From: Acidobacteria bacterium Ga0074141
GTDB taxonomy: Bacteria; Acidobacteriota; Blastocatellia; Pyrinomonadales; Pyrinomonadaceae
Direction of reading: 5' to 3'
Assembly: GCA_001464665.1 (NCBI GenBank)
Contig: LNDP01000023.1
Location: forward strand, 532,157-596,156
DNA: 64,000 bases
Shown: piece after piece, positions 1 to 7,836 of the stretch
How the letters are laid out: each line of letters begins with the position of its first letter
Position numbering within the stretch: position 1 is the stretch's first letter
The notes under the pieces: model-generated
What the model was told of the DNA's origin: nothing
What the model saw: the letters and a program-made list of their open reading frames with translations, nothing else
Databases searched by the model: none
Program-made: the position numbers and the translations under genes

Positions 1-1340
1 CCAAAATTGTCATCATCGGCGGCGGGTTCGGCGGGCTTTGGGCGGCGAAAGCCTTGGCCAATAAGCCGGTCGAGGTCAGGCTGATCGACCGCAAGAATCA
101 CCACGTTTTTCAGCCTTTGCTTTATCAGGTCGCGACGGCGGTGCTCTCGCCCGGCGAGATCGCCTCGCCGATCCGGCGGATACTTCACCACGCAAAGAAT
201 GTCGAAGTGATCCTCGGCGAAGCGGTTGATTTCGATAAAGAGAATAACGCCGTCCGGCTCGATGACGGTACCGAGGTTCCGTTCGACTATTTGATCGTTG
301 CCGCCGGTGCCCGCCACGCATATTTCGGCCGCGATGAATGGGAGACCTGGGCTCCGGGCCTCAAGACGCTAGAGGACGCGGTCGAGATCCGCCGGCGAGT
401 GCTGCTAGCTTTCGAGCTTGCCGAACGCAAGGCGGCCCTTTCCGGCGTTCAGGACGAGCTTACTTTTGCCGTTGTCGGTGCCGGGCCGACCGGTGTCGAA
501 CTCGCCGGTGCCATCGCCGGCATCGCTCGGCAGGCCCTCAACAAGGATTTCAAAGCGATCGATACCTCCAAGGCACGTGTCGTTTTGTTCGAGGGCTCGG
601 ACCGCGTGCTCGGCACATTTGCGAGCGACCTTTCGGAGAGCGCAAAGCAGCAGCTTGAGGAGCTCGGCGTCGAGGTTCGGCTGAACAGCTTCGTCACCGA
701 GATCGAACCCGGAAAGCTGAAGGTCGGCGAAGAATGGTTCGGGTGCGATGTCGTGCTCTGGGCGACCGGGGTCGCGGCATCACCGCTCGGGGCAAGGCTC
801 GGCGTCGAGACGGACCGTGCCGGCCGCGTCAAGGTCGAGCCCGATCTCTCGATCGCCGGCTATCCGAACATTTTTGTCATCGGTGATATGGTTCATTTGC
901 TGCAGCCGAATGGCGACCCCGTCCCGGGCGTTAGCCCCGCCGCGATGCAGATGGGCAGCGCGACCGCCGAAAACATCCTCGCCGAGATCAAGGGCAAGCC
1001 GCGTAAGGATTTCGTTTACGTCGATAAGGGCTCGATGGCAACAATCGGCCGCAGCCGGGCCATCGCCCAGGTCTTCGGGATGAAGTTCCGCGGCTTCATC
1101 GCGTGGCTGATGTGGCTCTTTCTCCACGTCGTTTTCCTCATCGGCTTCCGCAACCGCCTGTTCGTACTGATGGGCTGGTTCTGGGCTTATCTGACCCGCG
1201 AACGCAGTGCCAGGTTGATCACCGGCGACGCGAACGAGCTCCGCGATGCTCTTATGTTCATGGAAGGCGAAGAGGCCGTAAAACTCCTTGAAAAACTAGC
1301 CGCAAAAGAGACGCCTGCCAAGACCGAAGGGGCCGCCTGA
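1..1340 (+). CDS. ndh: NAD(P)/FAD-dependent oxidoreductase, type II NADH dehydrogenase (5' end missing)
   Basis: Type II NADH:quinone oxidoreductases pass electrons from NADH to membrane quinone without pumping protons. The frame is open from the first base of the window, so the true start lies upstream; the first visible residues already contain the FAD-binding GGGFGG loop. A second dinucleotide-binding loop (VVGAGPTGVELAG) lies about 155 residues in, followed by the ATGV and FVIGDM motifs typical of the family. The C-terminal 100 residues carry hydrophobic, aromatic-rich stretches (WLMWLFLHVVFLIGF) that would anchor the protein to the inner face of the membrane. No partner gene is visible. 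The TTG at 54 is not a credible start because it falls after the FAD loop. Confidence 0.93.
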   Translation, partial: KIVIIGGGFGGLWAAKALANKPVEVRLIDRKNHHVFQPLLYQVATAVLSPGEIASPIRRILHHAKNVEVILGEAVDFDKENNAVRLDDGTEVPFDYLIVAAGARHAYFGRDEWETWAPGLKTLEDAVEIRRRVLLAFELAERKAALSGVQDELTFAVVGAGPTGVELAGAIAGIARQALNKDFKAIDTSKARVVLFEGSDRVLGTFASDLSESAKQQLEELGVEVRLNSFVTEIEPGKLKVGEEWFGCDVVLWATGVAASPLGARLGVETDRAGRVKVEPDLSIAGYPNIFVIGDMVHLLQPNGDPVPGVSPAAMQMGSATAENILAEIKGKPRKDFVYVDKGSMATIGRSRAIAQVFGMKFRGFIAWLMWLFLHVVFLIGFRNRLFVLMGWFWAYLTRERSARLITGDANELRDALMFMEGEEAVKLLEKLAAKETPAKTEGAA

Positions 1341-1427
1341 AGGCAGAGCGAGAATTCCTGTGACTTATCTCCCCGATTTGCTTATACTTGGAGCAATTCG
1401 ATTTTTCGCCCCTTTAACAGCACCCTG

Positions 1428-3578
1428 ATGATCAAAAACCTCTGCTTTGCTCTTGCCGCAATATTTATTTTCGTCACCATTTCACCCTCAAACGTGCCGA
1501 CGCTTTGGTCCGTTAACTCGCGTGCCGATGTGCTCAAAGGCGAGCCGAACGGCGTTTCGGTCGGCCCGAACGGTGAACTGACGCTTGCACCTCGCCTGAC
1601 CGAAGCGTTCAACACCGGCCAGCCTTACGTCTGGTCAACTGCCGCCGACGCCGCGGGAAATATCTACGTTGGGACCGGCGGCGAGGGCCGCGTTTTTCGC
1701 GTAACGCCGGCAGGTGCAGGTTCGCTCTTTGCTGACCTTGGCGAGCAGAACGTGACGGCTGTCGCTATCGGCCGCGGCGGTGAGATATTTGCCGCAACCT
1801 CACCCGACGGCAAGGTTTACCGTATCAATGCCGCTGGAAATGCGGAGCTCTTTTTTGAACCGAACGAAAAATACATCTGGTCGCTGGCGGTGATGAACGA
1901 CGGCAGCCTTGCTGTTGCAACCGGTGAGAACGGCAAGATCTTCCGCGTTCGCTCGGCGGGAGCAGCCGCGGCCGCTTCGCTTCTCTACGATTCGAGCGAA
2001 CTGCACATCATTTCGCTCGCCGCGGACCAGCAAGGCAATTTGATCGCCGGAACGGATTCGAACGGGCTCGTTCTTCGCGTTGACCAGAACGGAAAGGCCT
2101 TCGCATTGCTCGATTCGCCGCTCCGCGAGGTCCACTCGGTCGCCGTCGGCCGCGACGGCTCGATCTATGTCCTTGCCATCAGTGAATCGGTATCTACTTC
2201 CACACCTGCCGCCTCGCCGACTCCGGAGTCGCGAACGGTCACGGCCGATAAGGCAGCGCCGGCCGCTCAGCCGACTCCCGAGAAAAGCCGCTACGATCTC
2301 TCGGCGGCAAAGTCGGCGGTTTACAAGATCGCCGCTTCCGGGGCAAACGAGGTCATCTGGTCCTCAGGCACGGTTGTCGGATTTTCGCTTTTGCCGCTGC
2401 CGGGCGGTGGCGGCGTGCATCTCGGCACCTCGGACAAAGGCCGCATCTATTCCATCTCAGATTCCGCCGAAGAACAGCTCGTCGTCCAAACCGGTGCGGG
2501 GCAAGTAAGTACACTCCTACAGGCCGGCGGTGCCGTCATCGCCGGGGGCAGCAACCAGGGCGTTCTCTACCGTCTCGCTCCGGACACGGTAGCGCAGGGC
2601 ACTTATGAATCGCCGGTGCTCGACGCTCGCTCGTCCGCTGATTGGGGCCGAATCTGGTGGCAATCGGAAGGAAATGTGACGCTCGAAACTCGTAGCGGAA
2701 ACACCGAAGAGGCGGGCGAGACCTGGAGCGAATGGAAGACCGTTCGCGGGGAAACGACGGCCGGAAAGATCGAAAGCCCGTCGGCGAGATTCGTTCAGTG
2801 GCGTGCTACGCTGCGTTCGGGCGGAACGCCGGCAGCACTTCGTGAGGTGACGTTGGCGTTCGTTCCCGCGAACATCGCACCCGAGATCACTTCGCTTACA
2901 AACCTTCCGCCGAACGTCGGCTTGGCTCCAAATCCACCGATCCAGATCGACCCGAACATCGAGACCTCAGGGATGGACCCGGCAATATTCGGCATCCCGA
3001 ATCAGGTTCCGCCGCCCCGCCGCGTTTATCAAAGAGGAGCCGCCGCGTTCCAATGGACTGCCGAGGACCGTAACGGCGATTCGCTGCTTTATGACGTTTA
3101 TATCAGGGAAGTTCGCGACCGCGACTTCGTTAGGATACGTTCGGGCATCCCTGAAACATTCATCACAATTGACGGAACAAGCCTCGCCGACGGGCGATAC
3201 ATCATCAAGGTGGTCGCGAAAGATTCGGTTCAGAATGCACCGGCCCGAGTTCTCTCGGGCGAAAGAACAAGCGAACCCTTCGATGTGGACAACACACAGC
3301 CCTCGGTGACCGTTGTTGGCCAGCCGACCGTTGCGAACGGCCGTGCTCGTGTCGTTTTCAGTGCACGGGACACGGGCGGTTATCTCACAAAGGCCGAGGT
3401 TAGCGTCAATGGCGGGCCGTGGATGCCGATAGCTGCAGACGATGGCCTGACCGATGGGCCGGAGGAGCGATTTACCGTTGAAACGGCGGCACCGGCCTCA
3501 GGAGTTTCGTCTGTCGTTCTTCGTGTTTTTGATTCGGCGGGAAATATCGGAAATGCCCGAGCTTTGATCAACAGATAG
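1428..3578 (+). CDS. Secreted beta-propeller protein with C-terminal Ig/FN3-like region
   Basis: The protein has 716 residues and an N-terminal hydrophobic signal (about residues 5-20), so it is probably exported. Residues about 70-400 repeat a pattern of AAGNIYVGTGGEGRVFRV type, with short sheets and a G-x-(V/I)-(Y/F)-R motif, like SMP-30/NHL or YVTN propeller blades. A Pro/Thr/Ala-rich linker interrupts the blades around residues 258-285. The last 200 residues look like one or two Ig/FN3-type sandwiches (DGRYIIKVVAKDSVQN, VFSARDTGGYL). No catalytic motif was recognised, so a binding or scaffold role is inferred only. The start is the ATG after a short gap from ndh; no strong ribosome site is visible. 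Confidence 0.8.
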   Translation: MIKNLCFALAAIFIFVTISPSNVPTLWSVNSRADVLKGEPNGVSVGPNGELTLAPRLTEAFNTGQPYVWSTAADAAGNIYVGTGGEGRVFRVTPAGAGSLFADLGEQNVTAVAIGRGGEIFAATSPDGKVYRINAAGNAELFFEPNEKYIWSLAVMNDGSLAVATGENGKIFRVRSAGAAAAASLLYDSSELHIISLAADQQGNLIAGTDSNGLVLRVDQNGKAFALLDSPLREVHSVAVGRDGSIYVLAISESVSTSTPAASPTPESRTVTADKAAPAAQPTPEKSRYDLSAAKSAVYKIAASGANEVIWSSGTVVGFSLLPLPGGGGVHLGTSDKGRIYSISDSAEEQLVVQTGAGQVSTLLQAGGAVIAGGSNQGVLYRLAPDTVAQGTYESPVLDARSSADWGRIWWQSEGNVTLETRSGNTEEAGETWSEWKTVRGETTAGKIESPSARFVQWRATLRSGGTPAALREVTLAFVPANIAPEITSLTNLPPNVGLAPNPPIQIDPNIETSGMDPAIFGIPNQVPPPRRVYQRGAAAFQWTAEDRNGDSLLYDVYIREVRDRDFVRIRSGIPETFITIDGTSLADGRYIIKVVAKDSVQNAPARVLSGERTSEPFDVDNTQPSVTVVGQPTVANGRARVVFSARDTGGYLTKAEVSVNGGPWMPIAADDGLTDGPEERFTVETAAPASGVSSVVLRVFDSAGNIGNARALINR

Positions 3579-3606
3579 TAAACTCAATCTCTACCCGGAG
3601 GAGAAC

Positions 3607-3861
3607 ATGGCAAATTTAGAGATCGGAAGCGCCGTTGTTTGCGGCATCTGCAAAAAGGACACAACTGTCACGCAAGTATCAGAACGCGAAGGAACCACCG
3701 CGTACGACCTGAAATGCTGGCATCGGAACGCGATCTGCCCCAAATGCGGTGAAATGGCACGCGATGCAAGCGACACGGTCCAACAGGTCGTGCCGCATTG
3801 CGAGAAATGCGACGGGCCGTTCTACGCGGATGATGATGATGAAGAAGTCGAGACCGCTTAA
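3607..3861 (+). CDS. Small zinc-ribbon protein
   Basis: This 84-residue protein has three CxxC knuckles (CGIC, CPKC, CEKC) plus single Cys and His residues, as expected for one or two zinc ribbons, and ends in an acidic DDDDEEVE tail. A near-perfect Shine-Dalgarno (CGGAGGAG) lies just before the ATG, which supports a real and well-translated gene. It overlaps the converging gene on the other strand by 4 bp. The family was not recognised; a nucleic-acid or protein-binding role is only a guess. Confidence 0.75.
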   Translation: MANLEIGSAVVCGICKKDTTVTQVSEREGTTAYDLKCWHRNAICPKCGEMARDASDTVQQVVPHCEKCDGPFYADDDDEEVETA

Positions 3862-4454
3862 TCGCGTTTCGGTAGCGTCATTGTTTCGCCTTCTTTGTTG
3901 ACCTCAAGATGCCGCGTCGTTCCCTCGACAACGCTCGGAGGCATCAACTCGCCTGTTCGGTAACGCGATTCGGGCGAGACGAACTCGGTTGAGGCGGCCG
4001 GCAATTCCGCATTCGTCGTGGCCGCGAGCTTGACCGCAGGCGAAGCTGAGCCCGCCCTCAAAGCACTTAGCTGCTCCATCTTTCGTGATTTGAGCAGGTC
4101 CGAAATTCCCTTGCCCAAAAATGTAAACGCCGGGAAGAGCATCGCCCACCACCATCTGCTGCCGCCGGCGACGTTGGTCGTTAACAGCACGATCGCGACA
4201 ACAAGAAATCCAATGCCGATGATAACCGCCTTGATCGCGTCGCCATAGACCTCGGCCGGGTCGCTTCGCCGGCGTTCGTCATCCGGCTCGCCCCAGAAAA
4301 GGTCCATTGAGGAATCAAGATCCATCCCGAGACCCAGATCGTCGGATTTCGATTTTCGTGTAAGAGCTTTTGAAACAACGCCGATATCAACACCGCAGCT
4401 CCGGCAAAATTTGCCGTCTTCCGGGTTCTTGGTTCCGCATTTAGGACAAAACAT
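3858..4454 (-). CDS. Zinc-ribbon membrane protein
   Basis: The protein has 198 residues. It begins with a classic zinc-ribbon (MFCPKCGTKNPEDGKFCRSCG), followed by a charged linker and two adjacent transmembrane helices (about residues 75-115: AVIIGIGFLVVAIVLLTT and WWWAMLFPAFTFLG). A cytoplasmic tail rich in Ala/Ser/Glu ends with a short conserved-looking strand (TRHLEVNKEGETMTLPK). It lies downstream of rlmB on the same strand and is separated from it only by a heptamer repeat array. The function is unknown; this architecture is common in Acidobacteriota and related phyla. Confidence 0.75.
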   Translation of the reverse strand: MFCPKCGTKNPEDGKFCRSCGVDIGVVSKALTRKSKSDDLGLGMDLDSSMDLFWGEPDDERRRSDPAEVYGDAIKAVIIGIGFLVVAIVLLTTNVAGGSRWWWAMLFPAFTFLGKGISDLLKSRKMEQLSALRAGSASPAVKLAATTNAELPAASTEFVSPESRYRTGELMPPSVVEGTTRHLEVNKEGETMTLPKRD

Positions 4455-4457
4455 AGC

Positions 4458-4499
4458 TCAGTCGTCAGTCGTCAGTTGTCAGTCGTCGGTTTTCAGTTG
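4458..4499. repeat. Heptamer tandem array (6 units, TCAGTCG type)
   Basis: Six consecutive 7-bp units read TCAGTCG, TCAGTCG, TCAGTTG, TCAGTCG, TCGGTTT and TCAGTTG. The array begins 4 bp after the start codon of the downstream zinc-ribbon gene (on the minus strand) and includes the rlmB stop codon, so it supplies the last 11 codons of rlmB. Confidence 0.9.
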
Positions 4500-5307
4500 C
4501 AAGACTCTCTTTTTGCCTGGCATTTTCGCGTTGGCGGCGAGCCTCGAAGAGTACTACGCCGGCGGCGACCGAAACGTTCAAACTCTCTATCTTTCCATAC
4601 ATTGGTATCTTGACCAAAATGTCGCAGTTCTCCGCAACCAGCCGGTGCAGCCCGCTGCCCTCCGCTCCGAGCACGAGCGCCGTCGGCTGCGTCCAGTCCC
4701 ACTCAGTGTATTCTTTCTCCGCCTCGCCCGAAGTGCCGACGATCCAGATCTCTCGCTCCTTGAGTTCCTCGATCGCCCGGTTTAGATTGCCGACCTTCGC
4801 GAGCTTCATAAATTCCGTCGCACCGGCCGCAGCTTTCGCCACCGTATCCGTCATTCCCGCCGCCCGCCGCTCAGGGATCACAACACCGTCCGCTCCCGCG
4901 CACTCAGCCGTTCTAATGACCGCACCGAGATTTCGCGGGTCCTCGACCCCATCAAGCAGGACCAGCAATTCCGGCTTCGCAGCCGCCTCAAGCACATCGT
5001 CGAGCGAGAAATAACGAACTTCCTCAACAAATGCGACCACGCCCTGGTGATTCGCTCCTTTAGGGACGATCGAGTCCATCGCCCGCCGCGGAACGGTCTC
5101 GATCGTGATACGTTTTTCACGCGCAAGCCCGGCCAAATCAGCGAGCCGTGCTTCGCGCCCGCCCTCTGTAATTTTGATCGAGACGACCTGCCGCTTTCCG
5201 GAGCGGAGAAGCTCCATCACCGGCAACACACCGTAAACGATCGGACCTTCGTTGTCCGGGCGGCTCGGCCTTCGTTCCCTTTCGGGCTCCGGACGATACT
5301 TTTTCAT
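4465..5307 (-). CDS. rlmB: 23S rRNA (guanosine-2'-O-)-methyltransferase RlmB, TrmH/SpoU family
   Basis: RlmB is a SPOUT-fold enzyme that methylates the ribose of a guanosine in domain V of 23S rRNA using S-adenosylmethionine. The N-terminal substrate-binding domain (VYGVLPVMELLRSGKR) is followed by the three SpoU motifs: LDGVEDPRNLGAVIRTA, ALVLGAEGSGL and KIPMYGKIESLNVSVAAGV. Together they form the knotted cofactor site. The ATG overlaps the stop of the upstream gene as ATGA, so the two are co-transcribed. The last 11 codons (ATENRRLTTDD) are written entirely by a heptamer repeat array, an extension beyond the conserved domain. Related enzymes such as TrmH act on tRNA, so the exact target is inferred. 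Confidence 0.9.
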   Translation of the reverse strand: MKKYRPEPERERRPSRPDNEGPIVYGVLPVMELLRSGKRQVVSIKITEGGREARLADLAGLAREKRITIETVPRRAMDSIVPKGANHQGVVAFVEEVRYFSLDDVLEAAAKPELLVLLDGVEDPRNLGAVIRTAECAGADGVVIPERRAAGMTDTVAKAAAGATEFMKLAKVGNLNRAIEELKEREIWIVGTSGEAEKEYTEWDWTQPTALVLGAEGSGLHRLVAENCDILVKIPMYGKIESLNVSVAAGVVLFEARRQRENARQKESLATENRRLTTDD

Positions 5308-6443
5308 AGCAAATGGTTCCGCATTCGGGAGTATTTTGTGAACTGGTTCAAATTGTCAATTACGTCCGTTGCCTGTCGGCTTAGCCGGCCAAGCCCGCTC
5401 CGAACAAGCCCTTGAGCTTCCCGGCGAAAATCGGGCTCCCAAACGGCGTCGAGCAAATGCCGCAGTTCGTTGTATTGCTTGTCAAGAATAATGCCTGTCC
5501 GGAGCGAAGCAAGCCGCTTTGCAAGCAGATCGATATTCTCGCTCGCGAGCATCGCCTTAGCTTCGCCCAGACATGAGAAATCAAAACCGCTCGTCCGGAT
5601 ACGAAAGCCGCGATCATTGCCGCTTACGTAAATATCGATCATTTTCTCGTGGCGTTGCTCCTTGAGTTCTTCCGGCTTCTCGTTCGCGTTCTTGCGGCGT
5701 TTTTGCACTTCGCTGGTCGTCGCCAACGAAATATCGTGCCGGCCGGTGACGACGAGGCGGATGTCTTCAAGGCCGGCCTCGTGAGTAGAGGTTGTGTTGA
5801 AATCGTAAAGTCGCAGCCCCTCGTCTAAAAACTCCAGTGCGCGAATGCGCTGCGGAGGCGTCCGCAAAGCCAGTTCGTCGTCCGCCACCAACTTAGACCG
5901 AAAACCGAACCTAGCAAGATGTACCGCCACAGCCGCGGCAAGTTCCTCCGTCCGTAGCCTTGCGATCGGCATCGGGATGCCGCACTCGGCGACACGCTTC
6001 AGTTCGTCCGCGTCACGGCCCAAGACCGCTGCCGCCGACTTTTTGTCTCCCGATTGTCCCGGCATTCCTATAACGTTGATACCGTTCTCGTGCGGCTCCG
6101 GCGGTGTCAGGTCAAGTCTTGCCAGCCCTTCTGCGGCGGCAGGATGTCCAAGTACCGAAGCGCAATATAAACAACTTTGGCGCGTCGGAGGATTCCGTTT
6201 ACCGCATTTCTCGCAAACGAGCATTTCGTCCGGCGAAAAGCCGGATGGCGTGGTGAAAATGTCTCCAGTTTGACCAGGATCTTGCATTGGAAGTGACTGA
6301 CCGAGCGGTATTTTAACACGTTTGGAACCGCGTTTGCTTGACGAAGCACCCTCAGAGTAGCAAACTGTTGAAAGGCCGGTTCGCAGATAGAAAGAGTTGA
6401 TCGAGAAGATCAGATTAGTGTTTATTGCTTGATTTGAGGCCAT
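5304..6443 (-). CDS. Hypothetical protein with zinc-ribbon
   Basis: The protein has up to 379 residues. A zinc-ribbon (LVCEKCGKRNPPTRQSCLYC) starts near residue 75, followed by a region resembling no family I recognise (PIARLRTEELAAAVAVHLARFGFRSKLVADDELALRTPP), then charged helices near the C-terminus. The start at 6443 has a GAGG ribosome site about 5 bp upstream. However, residues 1-52 look atypical, and ATG codons at 6287 (MQDPGQ) or 6224 (MLVCEKC) would place the zinc-ribbon at the N-terminus as in related proteins. It overlaps rlmB by 4 bp and is probably its operon partner. Confidence 0.65.
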   Translation of the reverse strand: MASNQAINTNLIFSINSFYLRTGLSTVCYSEGASSSKRGSKRVKIPLGQSLPMQDPGQTGDIFTTPSGFSPDEMLVCEKCGKRNPPTRQSCLYCASVLGHPAAAEGLARLDLTPPEPHENGINVIGMPGQSGDKKSAAAVLGRDADELKRVAECGIPMPIARLRTEELAAAVAVHLARFGFRSKLVADDELALRTPPQRIRALEFLDEGLRLYDFNTTSTHEAGLEDIRLVVTGRHDISLATTSEVQKRRKNANEKPEELKEQRHEKMIDIYVSGNDRGFRIRTSGFDFSCLGEAKAMLASENIDLLAKRLASLRTGIILDKQYNELRHLLDAVWEPDFRREAQGLVRSGLGRLSRQATDVIDNLNQFTKYSRMRNHLL

Positions 6444-6579
6444 TTTGCCTCGCTTTACCGTTAAACATCTTTAAGAAACCTGTATTTGAGCAGTTGTTTA
6501 TTTCAATTCGTTAGCTTCTTGATCACCCCGCTTTCCCCTCTGGAACCCGCCTAATTTCATCAGCCCGGTGGAGGCTCAC

Positions 6580-7281
6580 ATGCAGTTTGATACGCCAGGA
6601 AACTCCTCGTGGAAATTTGGCCATCGCGGAAGAGTAGCCGTTTTTATCGACGGCAACAATCTTTTTCACGCGGCGCGGTTTCACACGATAGATATTGATT
6701 ACAACAAGCTTTTGCGGGTCCTGCTCGGCGATGGACGGCTTCTTCGCGCGTTCTTTTATACCGGAGTTGACGCCGGGGCCGAACGCCAGCAGGGCTTTCT
6801 GCTCTGGATGCGACGAAACGGTTTTCGCGTTATCCAAAAAGAGCTAAAGACCTTTTACGACGGAACGCGCAAGGCGAATCTCGATGTCGAGATCGCCGTT
6901 GATATGCTGAGCCTTGCCGGAAGGTACGACACCGCCGTGCTCGTTTCGGGCGATGAGGACTTCGTTTACGCGGTCAATGCCGTCGCCTATAAAGGTTGCC
7001 GTGTCGAGGTCGCGGGGTTCCGCTCGAATACAGCTCCGAGGCTGATCGACGTCGCGGATTTCTTTATTGACCTCGGCGAGATCGCGGACCTGATCCGCAA
7101 GGATGGCTCCTCGGCCGAAGATTTCGACGTCAGCTACCGCGGCCCGGTTGAGGCTCCGGCACACGTTTCGCGTCCGCATGGTCGTTCGCGAACGAGTTCG
7201 GGGAGCGAACTCGACGAAAGCACCGCACCCGATATCCGTTACGAGGTTCCGGAATTCGTCCGGATCAACGACGAGCGATGA
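6580..7281 (+). CDS. NYN domain-containing protein (LabA/DUF88-like)
   Basis: NYN domains are PIN-like nuclease folds that bind metal through conserved Asp residues and often act on RNA. The core is clear: VAVFIDGNNLFHAA at the N-terminus, LDVEIAVDML in the middle and VLVSGDEDFVYAVNAV towards the end, giving the expected acidic triad. The C-terminal 60 residues are Ser/Arg-rich and probably disordered. The start at 6580 is chosen because GGAGG lies 5 bp before this ATG; an upstream in-frame GTG at 6568 overlaps that site. The gene is translationally coupled (ATGA overlap) to the DUF2203 gene. Confidence 0.87.
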   Translation: MQFDTPGNSSWKFGHRGRVAVFIDGNNLFHAARFHTIDIDYNKLLRVLLGDGRLLRAFFYTGVDAGAERQQGFLLWMRRNGFRVIQKELKTFYDGTRKANLDVEIAVDMLSLAGRYDTAVLVSGDEDFVYAVNAVAYKGCRVEVAGFRSNTAPRLIDVADFFIDLGEIADLIRKDGSSAEDFDVSYRGPVEAPAHVSRPHGRSRTSSGSELDESTAPDIRYEVPEFVRINDER

Positions 7282-7652
7282 AGCTTTTCACCATTGACGA
7301 GGCCAATGAAATGCTTCCGCGGATCAGGATGAAGCTTCAGATGATCCGCGAGCTTCACAGCGGCCTTGATCAATACAAAGAACTTGCGAGGGCGGCCGCG
7401 GCTGCCTCGGAGAGCGGCGGCGGAATGGTCGGCGGCTCGAACTACGTCAAATCGCTTTACGAGATCGGCAAACTGACGACAGAGATCACAGACGTAGGCG
7501 TTCAGGTCAAGGATTACTCCCGCGGATTGATCGATTTTCCATCCGTTCGTGAAGGGCGTATCGTGCTGCTCTGCTGGCAGCTTGGTGAGCCCGACCAGAT
7601 CGAATGGTGGCATGAGATCGAGGACGGATTCGCCGGCCGGCAAACGCTTTGA
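7278..7652 (+). CDS. DUF2203 family protein
   Basis: This 124-residue protein matches the DUF2203 pattern: an opening FTIDEANEMLPRIR, a central helical pair with a Gly/Ser-rich loop, then GVQVKDYSRGLIDFPSVREGRIVLLCWQLGE and the ending IEWWHEIEDGFAGRQ. The family is widespread in Acidobacteriota, Firmicutes and Chloroflexi and has no established function. Its ATG overlaps the stop codon of the NYN gene, which suggests a shared job with that putative nuclease; this is inference from context only. Confidence 0.85.
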   Translation: MKLFTIDEANEMLPRIRMKLQMIRELHSGLDQYKELARAAAAASESGGGMVGGSNYVKSLYEIGKLTTEITDVGVQVKDYSRGLIDFPSVREGRIVLLCWQLGEPDQIEWWHEIEDGFAGRQTL

Positions 7653-7687
7653 ACTCTTGAAATTCGTGTTACGGGTGCGATAGTCGA

Positions 7688-7717
7688 GGGTTTTCCACCG
7701 CAAACTGTGGAAAACCC
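7688..7717. repeat. Perfect 11-bp inverted repeat with DnaA-box-like arms
   Basis: The arms GGGTTTTCCAC and GTGGAAAACCC pair perfectly around an 8-bp loop. It lies 35 bp after the DUF2203 stop but has no T-tract on either strand, so a simple intrinsic terminator is unlikely. Each arm contains TTTTCCAC, and the right arm read on the minus strand gives TTTTCCACA, which fits the DnaA-box consensus. Confidence 0.6.
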
Positions 7718-7747
7718 GAAAAGTCTTGTTATTTGAGCAGTTTAGTA

Positions 7748-7777
7748 TTGACGACTTAAAGTGTTATCTGATAACAT
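7748..7777 (+). promoter_or_regulatory. Candidate promoter with operator-like palindrome
   Basis: TTGACG (7748-7753) and TAACAT (7772-7777) are spaced by 18 bp. A perfect 7-1-7 palindrome, TGTTATCTGATAACA (7762-7776), overlaps the spacer and the -10 element. This is a typical position for a repressor operator controlling the RDD-domain gene that starts 60 bp downstream. The regulator is unknown. Confidence 0.4.
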
Positions 7778-7836
7778 CCACTTAATTTTTTTGCGGTTCC
7801 GCGCAACTTTCTAGCCGAAACACATTAGGTCGCCTT

